From Histidinibacterium lentulum (GTDB lineage Bacteria; Pseudomonadota; Alphaproteobacteria; Rhodobacterales; Rhodobacteraceae): DNA of 64,000 nucleotides. Positions 42,375 to 53,690 of the stretch are shown here, in pieces; position 1 is the stretch's first letter, and every line of letters starts with the position of its first letter. The stretch is taken from assembly GCF_003789055.1 (NCBI RefSeq), contig NZ_ML119087.1, positions 164,734-228,733 of the forward strand. The letters are read 5' to 3'. Below the pieces are notes generated by a model, which did not search any database, had not been told where the DNA came from, and saw nothing but the letters and a program-made list of their open reading frames with translations. Made by a program: the position numbers and the translations under genes.

Positions 42375-44396
42375 TCAGATCAGGATCGCGTCGATTTCCT
42401 GTACCTGTGCCACGGTCAGGCCCGCGAAGAAGATCGTGTGGCCGAGCGCCGTCGCCTCTGCGCCACCGGCCACGGCCCTGATCTCCAGATCGTCGAGCGT
42501 TGTGCCGGGCGGCGCGTCGATCAGCAGACGGTCTCTTCCGACCTCGAAGTCGGCGATCGTGTCGCGCTCGCCCGGCGTCACCACGAAGACGAAGGTATCG
42601 GACCCGATCCCGCCGAAGAGGACGTCGTCGCCGAGCCCGCCGAAGAGCGTGTCGTTGCCTGCGTTGCCGTAGAGCGTGTCCGTGCCGTTGCCGCCGTAGA
42701 TCACGTCGAACCCGGCCTTGCCGGCGATCAGGTCCGCGCCCGCATCGCCGTAGAGCGTGTCCGCGCCGATGCCGCCGTCGATCGTGTCGTTGCCCAGACC
42801 GCCGAAGATCACGTCGTTGCCGGCATTGCCCTGGATCGAGTCGTTGCCGTTGTTGCCCGACAGCGTGTCGAAGCCCTCTAGCCCGGCGATCGTGTCGTTG
42901 CCTCCCTTGCCGAAGACCACGTCGAAGCCGATGCCCCCGTTGATGAGGTCCGCGCCGATACCGCCGTCGATCGTGTCGTTTCCGCCGCCGCCGAAGATCG
43001 TGTCGTTGCCGGCGTTGCCGAAGAGCGTGTCGTTGCCGCCCTCGCCGTAGATCTCGTCAAAGCCGCCGAGTCCGCTGATCTCGTCGAAGCCGCGCCCGCC
43101 ATAGATCGTGTCGAAGCCCAATCCGCCGATAATCGAGTCGCTGCCGCCGCGTCCGTATATCTCGTCGTTGCCGTCGGTGCCGATGATCGTGCTGCCGGTG
43201 GGATGACCGGTGAAGCTGCCCTCGTCGGTCAGGAAGTTCGGCAAGCCTCCCTGAACGTCGGCCATATCGAGAGTGTCCGCGCGACCGTCCCAGGCGGTGG
43301 CGAAGATCTCGCCGTTCAGCCGGTAGACGAAGAGGGACACGCCTTCGGAGGTCACGTCGACATCGACATCGCTGATGTTGCCGGTGCCCGACACCGCGGT
43401 CTCGGGGCCGCGAGGGGTGCCGTCCGCGTCAAAGTTGCGGGCGCGGGTGGTGCCGGTGCCGCTGTCCCAGGCGATGACGAAGCCGCCATCGGGCAGGGCC
43501 TTCACGTCCGGACCGATTTCGCTGGTCGTACTGGTGTTGGCCTGAGCCGCGGGGCCGCGGGGGAGACCATTGGGCTGGAATACCTGGAACCAGATATCGA
43601 AGTTCTGCTGCCAGGTGATCACAAAGTCGCCGTTGGCAAGCCCTGCGACATTGGGATCGGTCTGGGTGCCGGGCGGGCCGTCGACCTCGCGGAAGCTGCC
43701 GATCTTGACGCCGGTGGCGGAGATGATCTGGTATTCGATCTCATAGATGGCGCCGTCCTGCTCCTCGTAGGCTACCACCATGTTGCCATTGGCCAGCGTC
43801 GCGACATCAGCGTCCCGGTTATTGCTGCCGCCCACGTTCTGTGCGACCGACCGCTCCGGGCCGACGGTGCCCGTGGCGCTGACCAGCTTGCCGAAGATCC
43901 TCTCGACGCCGGTGTCGAAGGTGTAGGTGACGAAGGTATCGTTGGTGTCGAGGTTGACCGTCACCGACGGGTTGCGCAGGTCGTCAGTGTTGCTGACTTC
44001 GGTGCGGATCACCGCGTTGTTGATCAGATCGCCGTTGCTGTTGTAGCGCTCCCACATCACGTCAGTGCGAATATTGTTCGTGTCATCGTCCATATAGGCC
44101 ATGACGAAACCGCCGTCGTTCGTGGCGGCGATGTCGAAATCGCGTTCGTTGTCCGCGAAGCGAGCGGTGTTGAGACGGAAGGCGTCGCGCAAGACCGCGC
44201 CGTCGGCATCGTAGATCACCCCGATGATGTCGGTGCCGGGAGGCGGATTGGCGATGCCTTGGGTCGAACCCTCCACCCAGGCCACGAGCGTATTACCGTT
44301 CGACAGGCCGATGATCTTTGGGCTGGACTGGGTGCCCGTCGCAGCGGCTCCGGTGTTTGCCTGCAATTCAGGCACGATTTCTGTCAGGACTGCCAT
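42375..44396 (-). CDS. RTX calcium-binding protein, type I secretion substrate
   Basis: The 673-residue protein has no Sec signal. Residues 1-400 hold several diverged repeats of the form LxNGxxVVAWxxxxG (near IGLSNGNTLVAWVEG, ATLANGNMVVAYEEQ, AGLANGDFVITWQQ, KALPDGGFVIAWDSG), suggesting a beta-propeller-like fold. Residues 406-603 are 22 consecutive RTX nonapeptides (GGxGxDxUx) that bind calcium outside the cell. The last 70 residues (DTFVFVV to the end) are the usual RTX C-terminal secretion module. ATG 44396 has GGGAGA upstream. No type I secretion genes are adjacent. The function may be adhesion or surface coating; no enzymatic domain was seen. Confidence 0.85.
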   Translation of the reverse strand: MAVLTEIVPELQANTGAAATGTQSSPKIIGLSNGNTLVAWVEGSTQGIANPPPGTDIIGVIYDADGAVLRDAFRLNTARFADNERDFDIAATNDGGFVMAYMDDDTNNIRTDVMWERYNSNGDLINNAVIRTEVSNTDDLRNPSVTVNLDTNDTFVTYTFDTGVERIFGKLVSATGTVGPERSVAQNVGGSNNRDADVATLANGNMVVAYEEQDGAIYEIEYQIISATGVKIGSFREVDGPPGTQTDPNVAGLANGDFVITWQQNFDIWFQVFQPNGLPRGPAAQANTSTTSEIGPDVKALPDGGFVIAWDSGTGTTRARNFDADGTPRGPETAVSGTGNISDVDVDVTSEGVSLFVYRLNGEIFATAWDGRADTLDMADVQGGLPNFLTDEGSFTGHPTGSTIIGTDGNDEIYGRGGSDSIIGGLGFDTIYGGRGFDEISGLGGFDEIYGEGGNDTLFGNAGNDTIFGGGGNDTIDGGIGADLINGGIGFDVVFGKGGNDTIAGLEGFDTLSGNNGNDSIQGNAGNDVIFGGLGNDTIDGGIGADTLYGDAGADLIAGKAGFDVIYGGNGTDTLYGNAGNDTLFGGLGDDVLFGGIGSDTFVFVVTPGERDTIADFEVGRDRLLIDAPPGTTLDDLEIRAVAGGAEATALGHTIFFAGLTVAQVQEIDAILI
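42588..43181 (-). repeat. 22 tandem 27-bp RTX-coding repeats
   Basis: The interval is exactly 22 units of 27 bp encoding GGxGxDxUx nonapeptides in the RTX gene. The units are diverged at DNA level but share the GGC-GGC-N-GGC-N-GAC skeleton. Confidence 0.9.
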
Positions 44397-44531
44397 AATC
44401 ACGTCTCCCTGAGATGTCCGCGAACAGACGTCGCGAATCGGTAATTCGTGCACAAAGGGTAGGCTTACCCAGCGGAATCAGACAGGATTTTCTTGAGAAG
44501 AAATCGCTTCGGCCAATCTTGGCCGGCCGAA

Positions 44532-45446
44532 TCAGGCCCGGGACCGGCCAGAGTCCGCTCGGCCCAGCGCCCCTGCCACGACACCGCCGATCTCGCCCAG
44601 ATGCGCTGCAAGAGGGCTCGACCGCCGCCAGACCATCCCAATGGTCCGCGAGGGCGCGGGCGCCGGAAACCGGGTGACGGCGACGGGCGCCGAGCGCGTC
44701 TCCACCGCCACCGCCATCTCCGGTATCAGCGTCACGCCCAGCCCCGCGCCGACCATTTGAACCAGCGTCGACAGGGACGAGCCGTCGAGCGACTCGCGGG
44801 GCATGGTGGGGCGCAGGTTGCAGAAGGACAGAGCCTGATCGCGAAAGCAGTGCCCCTCCTCCAGCAAGAGCAGCCGCATCTCCCGCAGCGCCTCCCGATC
44901 GGGGACCGGCGCATCCGCCTGTGCCTCGGGCCGCACCAGCAGAAACTCCTCGTCGAAGAGCGGCACCTCCGTCAACCCCGGCTCCGACACCGGCAGCGCC
45001 AATAGCGCCGTGTCGATCCGCCCCTCGTCAAGATCCCGGATAAGCCGCGGTGTGATCGTCTCGCGCAAGGTCAGCTGCAGCCCCGGATGGCTCTGCGCCA
45101 GCGCCCCCACCACCCGCGGCAGCACATAGGGCGCCACCGTCGGGATGACCCCGATCCTGAGCGACCCCGAGAGGCCCTCCTGCGCGGCCCGCGCGAGGTC
45201 CGCAAGCTCGTCCACCGACCGCAGCACCTCCCGCGCCCGGGCGGCGAAAAGCTCGCCCAGCGCCGTGGCCCGCACGCCCTTGGGCGCGCGCTCGAACAGG
45301 GCCGCCCCCAACTCGTCCTCGAGCGCCTTCACCTGCATCGACAGCGCCGGCTGCGAGATCGCGCAGGCTTCCGCGGCGCGCCCGAAATGGCCGTGCCGGA
45401 GCACGGCATCGACATAGCGGAGCTGCTTGAGCGTGAGATTGGTCAT
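44532..45446 (-). CDS. oxyR: Hydrogen peroxide-sensing LysR regulator OxyR
   Basis: The 304-residue LysR protein has the redox pair C200 and C209 in GHCFRDQALSFC, matching Cys199/Cys208 of E. coli OxyR, plus an N-terminal helix-turn-helix (about 5-62). Oxidation of these Cys by peroxide forms a disulfide that activates transcription. It is divergent from katG, with 136 bp between them, the classical OxyR-target arrangement, so it most likely regulates katG and itself. Confidence 0.95.
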   Translation of the reverse strand: MTNLTLKQLRYVDAVLRHGHFGRAAEACAISQPALSMQVKALEDELGAALFERAPKGVRATALGELFAARAREVLRSVDELADLARAAQEGLSGSLRIGVIPTVAPYVLPRVVGALAQSHPGLQLTLRETITPRLIRDLDEGRIDTALLALPVSEPGLTEVPLFDEEFLLVRPEAQADAPVPDREALREMRLLLLEEGHCFRDQALSFCNLRPTMPRESLDGSSLSTLVQMVGAGLGVTLIPEMAVAVETRSAPVAVTRFPAPAPSRTIGMVWRRSSPLAAHLGEIGGVVAGALGRADSGRSRA

Positions 45447-45481
45447 CAGAAATTCTTATCGGTAACATCAGGAAATTCAAG

Positions 45482-47793
<2,312 letters not shown>

Positions 47794-47812
47794 TCCGGGG
47801 CGACAGGACAGG

Positions 47813-47845
47813 GGGCGGCGCGGAGCGATCCGCGCCGCCCTTTGT
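47813..47845 (+). terminator. Rho-independent terminator of katG
   Basis: GGGCGGCGCGGA (47813-47824) pairs perfectly over 12 bp with TCCGCGCCGCCC (47829-47840), with a 4-nt loop and TTTGT after it, 20 bp downstream of the stop codon. Confidence 0.9.
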
Positions 47846-47859
47846 CATGAGTCAGCGGG

Positions 47860-47875
47860 CGTCCACATGTGGACG
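47860..47875. promoter_or_regulatory. Perfect 16-bp palindrome, candidate operator
   Basis: CGTCCACATGTGGACG is a perfect palindrome in the 311-bp gap between katG and the next gene, just after the katG terminator and about 230 bp upstream of the ATG at 48105. Its symmetry without a loop suggests a dimeric protein site rather than a hairpin. The rest of the gap is GC-rich with no gene seen. Confidence 0.4.
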
Positions 47876-48104
47876 GTCTCGCAAGCTACGGATTTTTCAA
47901 ACGAATCTGGAAAGTGGCCCTGCGGCGTTAACCTTTGCAACCCGGGTGTGACGCGGCGGCGCCGTGTCTGCCCGGCGCGGAGACCCGCGCCGGTCCCGGT
48001 CGGTCTGACGTTGGGCCCGCCGCGCCGTCCCGGCAGTCAAGGCCGGAACAAGCGCCGGACGGCGCCGTTCCCCGGCCAGAGTGACGCGCCAGCGGAGAGA
48101 TGCG

Positions 48105-48611
48105 ATGCGGCCCCTGATCCCCTTCGTCACCGGAGTGCTGGCCTTGGCCGCACCGATCGCCTCGGCGCAGGAGCAACCGGACCTCGCGCTCGTCGTCGCC
48201 GAGCACGAGGAGCACGGCCTCTTCCTCGCCGACGGCGAGGGACGGCCGGTCTACGCCTTCCTGAACAGCGAGGCCATCGGCGGCGACGGGCTCGATCCGC
48301 TCGAGTCCTGCCACGAGCATTGCCGCGACGACTGGCCCTTGGTGACGGCCACCGGCACCGTGCGGGCCGGCGAAGGCGTGGACCCCTACCTTGTCGGCAC
48401 GCGCCCGGACGGCGAGGCCGGCGAAGTCGTCACCTACAACGACTACGAGCTGTTCTACTTCCACCGCGACGCGCCCGGGACGTCGCCGGAGGGGCAGGGC
48501 ATCTTCAGCTACGGAGGCTACTGGGCTCTCCTGAGGCCGTCCGGGCTGGCCATCAGAACCGGACCGATGGAGGAACGCGACCAGCTGCCCGAGCCAACGG
48601 AAGGCGGATAG
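48105..48611 (+). CDS. Exported COG4315-like protein
   Basis: The 168-residue protein has a signal peptide with likely cleavage after A21. One repeat resembles the COG4315 family (LFLADGEGRPVYAFLNSE, then CHEHCRDDWPLVTATG), with a paired Cys motif. Members are small periplasmic or lipid-anchored proteins of unknown role. There is no lipobox here. ATG 48105 with GGAGAG upstream is preferred over GTG 48081 because it fits the signal peptide. Confidence 0.65.
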   Translation: MRPLIPFVTGVLALAAPIASAQEQPDLALVVAEHEEHGLFLADGEGRPVYAFLNSEAIGGDGLDPLESCHEHCRDDWPLVTATGTVRAGEGVDPYLVGTRPDGEAGEVVTYNDYELFYFHRDAPGTSPEGQGIFSYGGYWALLRPSGLAIRTGPMEERDQLPEPTEGG

Positions 48612-48741
48612 GCGCGAACCGCGCGGCGCCGGCCGACCCTCGGCGTCCTTCGCCCATCGCCGGAAGGATGATATCCTTCACCCGGCGCGAGGGCGGAGAG
48701 ACGATGAGCGATGCTCCGGAAACCAGCACCTGCCTCGGGGC

Positions 48742-48852
48742 CGGTATCTGGGCGCGCCGGACCGCGAGGCCGCGGGGCGGGCGCTGGGGGCCATGCTGAC
48801 GATGACCAGGATCGACATCGCCGCTCTCGATCGGGCCTTCGCCGGAAACTGA
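48742..48852 (+). pseudogene. C-terminal remnant of a VOC-superfamily (PhnB-like) protein
   Basis: In one frame the 318-bp gap 48612-48929 encodes about 36 residues ending in a stop (YLGAPDREAAGRALGAMLTM, then TRIDIAALDRAFAGN). This matches the typical C-terminal tail of PhnB-like VOC proteins, where a residue pattern xDPxxAGRxxxAMLxMxKIDIAAL is common. The upstream bases in the same frame are open but not VOC-like, and no start or body is present. The remainder of the gap holds nothing else I recognise. Confidence 0.55.
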
Positions 48853-48929
48853 CCCGCCCCGCCGTCCGGCGGTTGCACCCCCCTCCCCATCCGCTAAGCA
48901 GTCGGGCAAGTGACAGTGGAGAGACCAGC

Positions 48930-49772
48930 ATGAAATTCCTGAGGATCGGCCCGGCGGGCCACGAAGTGCCCTGCGTGCTCGACGCAAGCGGCGTCGCGCG
49001 CAACATCTCCAGCCTCGTGGTCGATATCGGACCCGCCACCATGCCCGGCCTGATCGCCGCCGTCTCGGGCGTCGATCTCTCGACCCTCCCCGAGGTCGCC
49101 ACGACCGGCGCCCGGATCGGATCGCCCGTCGCCCGGCCGAACAACGTCTGGTGCATCGGTCTCAACTACGCCGATCACGCCGAGGAAGCCGGGATGCCCA
49201 TTCCGGAGGAGCCCATCATCTTCTCGAAGTCGAGCCTGACCGTCTGCGGCCCGAACGACCCGATCCTGAAATCGAAGGCCATGACGAAACTCGACTGGGA
49301 GGTCGAGCTGGGCATCGTCATCGGCACGCCCGCTCTGGAGATCGCGCCCGAGGCGGCGATGGACCACGTCTTCGGCTATGTCACCGCCAACGACGTGTCC
49401 GAACGCGCCTGGCAGATCGAGCGCGGCGGCACCTGGATCAAGGGCAAGACCTATCCGAACTTCTGCCCGACCGGCCCCTGGCTCGTCACCGCCGACGAGG
49501 TGCCCGACCCGCAGAACCTGGCCCTGTCCCTGTCGGTCAACGGCGAGGTCATGCAGGACGGCACGACCGCGACGATGATCTTCGGCGTGGCCCATGTCGT
49601 CCATTACCTCAGCCAGTTCGCGCAGCTGGAACCGGGCGACCTGATCCTGACCGGCACGCCCCCCGGCGTCGGCATGGGCCTGAAGCCGCCGCGCTATCTC
49701 GAGGCGGGCGATACCGTCACCCTCTCGGTCGAGGGTCTGGGCCAGCAGGAGAGCGTGGTCGAGGCCGTCTGA
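48930..49772 (+). CDS. Fumarylacetoacetate hydrolase family protein
   Basis: The 280-residue enzyme has the FAH-fold motifs NVWCIGLNYADHAEEAG, FSKSSLTVCGPND, LDWEVELGIVIG with the metal-binding Glu, and LTGTPPGVGMG. The family hydrolyses or decarboxylates 2-oxo acids such as ureidoglycolate, acylpyruvates or 2-keto-3-deoxy sugar acids, using Mg. ATG 48930 has GGAGAG upstream. The neighbours do not define a pathway. Confidence 0.85.
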   Translation: MKFLRIGPAGHEVPCVLDASGVARNISSLVVDIGPATMPGLIAAVSGVDLSTLPEVATTGARIGSPVARPNNVWCIGLNYADHAEEAGMPIPEEPIIFSKSSLTVCGPNDPILKSKAMTKLDWEVELGIVIGTPALEIAPEAAMDHVFGYVTANDVSERAWQIERGGTWIKGKTYPNFCPTGPWLVTADEVPDPQNLALSLSVNGEVMQDGTTATMIFGVAHVVHYLSQFAQLEPGDLILTGTPPGVGMGLKPPRYLEAGDTVTLSVEGLGQQESVVEAV

Positions 49773-49941
49773 GGCGGCCCGCGCCCGCTGCCCTTGCCCG
49801 CGCCGTCCCCGGTGGCGCGGGCGCAGGGGACCGCCGCGTGACCGGATGCCGACTCTTCCGTTGCCGGAAACGCGACAGTCTTCTCCAAATGACCCGGATC
49901 GTGCCCAAATCGCGCCATGCTCGCGGGCAAGCCTCCGGGCC

Positions 49942-50583
49942 ATGGATCAGAGCATTCTCTTTCGCGCCCAAGGCGCCCGCATCGCGCTCCTTCGCGGCAA
50001 CCGGTCGGGGCGGGTCACCGTCTTCTTCGCCGGACGCTCCGCCGCGGGCACCGACGTGGCCGACACCTACGGCGGCGCCTTCGCGAGGGAGCACGGACTC
50101 AACGCCATTCTCGTGCAGCCCGCGAAGGCCCGCTGGTATCAGCCTCCCCTCGCCGGCCCCCTGACCGCCGCCCTGCGCCGGGCGCTCAGGGGCTTCGACC
50201 ATCTCACCTTCGCCGGGAGCGGGATGGGCGCCTACGGGGCGCTCTCCATGGCGGAGCGCATCGAGGCGGACCATGTCCTCGCGGTGCGCCCCGTGGCCAC
50301 GCTCGACGCCGCCCGCGCTCCGGTCACCAGGGCCCACGCCCGCGATCTCGAGCGGCTCGGCGCCGATCTCGAGCCGGTCCTGACCCACCGCGCCGGTCGC
50401 TACACCGTCGTTCCGGACGGTTCGCGTCTCGGGGCGGCCCATGTGGCGCGGTTCTACCTGCCCGGGGACCGCACCGTCCACGAAGGCCCGCGCGCGCTGC
50501 AGCAGGACGGCCCGCTCGGCCTCGACCCGGGACGCTTGCTGTCGCTTCTGGGCGAGACCCGCGACACCGCCCTTTCGGCCTGA
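49942..50583 (+). CDS. Hypothetical protein, alpha/beta-hydrolase-like
   Basis: The 213-residue protein was not assigned to a named family. A nucleophile-elbow-like FAGSGMGAYGAL follows a hydrophobic strand, and FFAGRSAAG near the N-terminus could be an oxyanion region. The ATG at 49942 begins the conserved-looking part; the open frame upstream is not supported. It lies between an FAH-family enzyme and an ABC exporter on the same strand with gaps of 169 and 84 bp. Confidence 0.6.
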   Translation: MDQSILFRAQGARIALLRGNRSGRVTVFFAGRSAAGTDVADTYGGAFAREHGLNAILVQPAKARWYQPPLAGPLTAALRRALRGFDHLTFAGSGMGAYGALSMAERIEADHVLAVRPVATLDAARAPVTRAHARDLERLGADLEPVLTHRAGRYTVVPDGSRLGAAHVARFYLPGDRTVHEGPRALQQDGPLGLDPGRLLSLLGETRDTALSA

Positions 50584-50667
50584 CCCGCCGCGCCGGAGCC
50601 CGCGCGCTTTCTTGCTCCCGCCGCTCCGCCGTCCTATGCGGGTTTCCGAAGCCGCGACGGAGACCCC

Positions 50668-52470
50668 ATGGCCGAGGCCCCAGACGCCCCCCGCGCCGCC
50701 ACCGAGGAGCGCGCCCGCTCGCGGCGCATCGGCGCGCTGGGCGGTCTCTGGCCGTTCCTCGCGCCCTACAAGGCGCTTCTCGCCGCCGCGCTCGCGGCGC
50801 TGGTGCTGACCGCGGGCGTCAGCCTCGTGCTGCCGCTCGCCGCGCGCCGGGTGGTGGACAATTTCAACACCGCCGAGACCGCGCTCGTCGATCTCTACTT
50901 CGGCGCGGCCATCGGCGTGGCGGCGCTGCTCGCGGTGGGCTCAGCGCTGCGCTACTACCTCGTCACCCGGCTGGGCGAGCGGGTCGTGGCGGACATCCGC
51001 AAGACGCTGTTCGACCGGATGATCGGCATGTCGCCCGCCTTCTACGAGAAGGTGATGACCGGCGAGATCATCAGCCGCATCACCACCGACACCACGCTGA
51101 TCCTGTCGGTGATCGGCTCGTCCATCTCCATCGCGCTCCGCAATTCTCTGGTGCTGATCGGGGGGATCGCCCTGATGCTCTGGACCAGCGTCAAGATGAC
51201 GATGCTGGTGCTCTGGCCGATCCCGGTGATCCTCCTGCCCATCGTCATCCTTGGCCGCCGCGTGCGCCGGCTGTCGAAGGAAAGCCAGGACTGGATCGCC
51301 ACCTCCTCGGGCGACGCGTCGGAGCTCCTGCTGTCGGCGCAGACGATCCAGGCCTTCACCAACGAGCGGCGCAGCGCGGGCCGGTTCGCGGACACGACCG
51401 AGAAGAGCTTCGTCGCCGCCCGCCGCCGCATCGGCACCCGCGCGGTGATGACCGCCATCGTGATCTTCGTGGCCTTCTCCGCCGTCGTGGGGTTCCTGTG
51501 GATGGGCGCGGCGGACGTGCGCGCCGGCATCATCACGGCGGGCGAGCTCGTTCAGTTCATGATCTACACCGTCATGGTCGCCGCCGCCGTGGGCGCGCTG
51601 ACCGAGATCTGGGGAGAGCTCCAGCGCGCCGCGGGGGCGACCGAGCGTCTGGTGGAGCTCCTGCAGGCCGACGACACGGTGCCGGACCCGGTGGGGGCCG
51701 CGCCCGCCACGGCCCGCCGCACCGGGCATGTCGTCTTCGAGGACGTCCGCTTCCACTATCCCGGGCGGCCGTCGGTCGCCGCCCTCGACGGCGTCAGCCT
51801 CGAGGTGAGACCGGGGGAGACGGTGGCCCTCGTCGGTCCCTCGGGAGCCGGGAAATCGACGATCGTCCAGCTCCTGCTGCGCTTCTACGATCCCACCTCG
51901 GGCCGCATCCTCTTCGACGGAGTGGACCTGCGCGAGATGGCGCGCGGCGATTTCCGCCGCGACATCGCGCTGGTGCCGCAGGATCCGGTGATCTTCGCCG
52001 ACACCGCGCGCGAGAACATCCGCTTCGGCCGGCCCGAGGCTACGGATGCCGAGGTCGAGGCCGCCGCCCGCGCCGCCGCCGCGCATGATTTCCTCGCAGC
52101 GCTGCCCGAGGGGTACGACTCTTACGTCGGCGAGCGCGGCGTCATGCTCTCGGGCGGGCAGAAACAGCGCATCGCCATCGCCCGCGCGATCCTGCGCGAC
52201 GCGCCGGTTCTGCTGCTCGACGAGGCGACCTCGGCCCTCGACGCGGAAAGCGAGCGTCTTGTGCAGCAGGCGGTGGACGAACTCGCCCAAGGACGGACGA
52301 CGATCGTGGTCGCCCACCGCCTCGCCACGGTGAAGAAGGCCGACCGCATCCTCGTCTTCGACCAGGGCCGCATCGTGGCCCAGGGCCCCCACGACCAGCT
52401 CGTGGCCGAGGGCGGGCTCTACGCGCGCCTCGCGCGGCTCCAGTTCACCGAAGGGATGGCGGCGGAGTAG
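50668..52470 (+). CDS. ABC exporter, fused permease and ATPase (MsbA/multidrug type)
   Basis: The 600-residue half-transporter has six transmembrane helices (about 38-320) and a C-terminal ATPase with Walker A VGPSGAGKST, signature LSGGQKQRIAIARA, Walker B VLLLDEATSALD and the His switch VVAHRLAT. It dimerises in the inner membrane and exports lipids, drugs or other hydrophobic compounds. The substrate is unknown. Confidence 0.9.
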   Translation: MAEAPDAPRAATEERARSRRIGALGGLWPFLAPYKALLAAALAALVLTAGVSLVLPLAARRVVDNFNTAETALVDLYFGAAIGVAALLAVGSALRYYLVTRLGERVVADIRKTLFDRMIGMSPAFYEKVMTGEIISRITTDTTLILSVIGSSISIALRNSLVLIGGIALMLWTSVKMTMLVLWPIPVILLPIVILGRRVRRLSKESQDWIATSSGDASELLLSAQTIQAFTNERRSAGRFADTTEKSFVAARRRIGTRAVMTAIVIFVAFSAVVGFLWMGAADVRAGIITAGELVQFMIYTVMVAAAVGALTEIWGELQRAAGATERLVELLQADDTVPDPVGAAPATARRTGHVVFEDVRFHYPGRPSVAALDGVSLEVRPGETVALVGPSGAGKSTIVQLLLRFYDPTSGRILFDGVDLREMARGDFRRDIALVPQDPVIFADTARENIRFGRPEATDAEVEAAARAAAAHDFLAALPEGYDSYVGERGVMLSGGQKQRIAIARAILRDAPVLLLDEATSALDAESERLVQQAVDELAQGRTTIVVAHRLATVKKADRILVFDQGRIVAQGPHDQLVAEGGLYARLARLQFTEGMAAE

Positions 52471-52519
52471 GGGCGCACGCGACAGGGTGCCCGCCCCCCT
52501 GGTCTCGGGACGCCCCTGA

Positions 52520-53407
52520 TCACCCCAGCCCGCTGCGCCGCGCCACGAAATCCACCAGATGCGGGACGTAATCCTCCGGCCCGTCGCCGCCGTCTGCATG
52601 GGCCATGGCAAAGCTGTTCTTGACCGCGTTGCCCATCGGGTTGGGCAGCTGTGCCGCGTCGGCCATCGCCTCGAGATAGCGCAGGTCCTTGAAGGCATTG
52701 GTCAGCGTGAATTTGTGCGCCTCACGGTTGCCCTCCACCGCATAGCCCATGAAGGTCCGGTAGAAGCCGCAATCCATCCGGCCGCCCCGGATCACGCTGT
52801 CGAACTCCTGCGTGGATATGCCGACCTTGCGCGACAGGGCCAGCGCCTCGGCATAGAGCGCGGCATAGCCCAGCGACAGGAAGTTGTTCAGAAGCTTCAT
52901 CTTGTGGCCCGTGCCGGACGGTCCGAGATGCACGATCGTGGCGGCCCAGGTCTCCAGCACAGGGCGGATGCGGGCGAAGACCTCTTCCGAGGCGCCCACC
53001 ATGGTCGACAGCTCCCCCGCCTCGGCCTGCACCGGCGTGCCGCCCAGCGGCGCGTCGGCCATGTGGCAGCCCGCCGCTTCCAGCTTCTCCGCCAGCACGA
53101 CGGTCGAGGTCGGATCGGCGGTGGAGCAGTCGATCACCACCGCGCCGGGCCTGAGGCCGGGCAGGAGGCCCGCGACGATCTCCTCCACCTGCGGCGAGCC
53201 GGGCGCGCAGATGTGGACGATATCGCTGGCCGCCGCGAGCGCCCCGAGGCTCTCGGCCTCCGTGGCGCCCTCCGTCACCAGCGCCTCCACCGGCGCGCGG
53301 TTGCGGTGTGCGAGCACCGTCAGCGGATACCCCGCCGCAAGGATGTTCCGCGCCATGCCGGAGCCCATCAGCCCCAGCCCCACGAAACCAACGCACTGCC
53401 TGTCCAT
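52520..53407 (-). CDS. NAD(P)-dependent beta-hydroxyacid dehydrogenase (3-hydroxyisobutyrate dehydrogenase family)
   Basis: The 295-residue enzyme has the N-terminal dinucleotide motif GFVGLGLMGSGMARN, the substrate-binding DAPLGGTPVQAEAGELSTMV, and catalytic K169 in GTGHKMKLLNN. Family members oxidise 3-hydroxyisobutyrate, tartronate semialdehyde-related or similar beta-hydroxyacids. It is divergent from the acyl-CoA synthetase at 53691 and convergent with the ABC exporter. Confidence 0.85.
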   Translation of the reverse strand: MDRQCVGFVGLGLMGSGMARNILAAGYPLTVLAHRNRAPVEALVTEGATEAESLGALAAASDIVHICAPGSPQVEEIVAGLLPGLRPGAVVIDCSTADPTSTVVLAEKLEAAGCHMADAPLGGTPVQAEAGELSTMVGASEEVFARIRPVLETWAATIVHLGPSGTGHKMKLLNNFLSLGYAALYAEALALSRKVGISTQEFDSVIRGGRMDCGFYRTFMGYAVEGNREAHKFTLTNAFKDLRYLEAMADAAQLPNPMGNAVKNSFAMAHADGGDGPEDYVPHLVDFVARRSGLG

Positions 53408-53690
53408 TCCGCTCTCCTCCCCGGGGTCTTGTCACAGGCACCTTGGCCGGGGCGGAGGAGGATGTGCAACGGGGGACGGTGCACCGCATCCGCGCCGCAG
53501 CCTGCGGGTGCGGCCCCCGGTTAACGATTTTTGAATTTCCGTCAGTGACTTGCGCCCGGTCCCGGCTTGGGGCCGCGAGCCCGGCCCACGGCCGCGGTTC
53601 CGCGGCTCCTCCATGACGGGCTACTGGCGGGCTTGTGCCCCGGTCCCACCCGCCCCAAGTTCGGGTCCGGAGCGGGAGGAGAAGACAGTC

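Noticed and set aside
42588..43181. Possible CRISPR or satellite array
   Set aside because: The 27-bp units are in frame and encode RTX nonapeptides without spacers.
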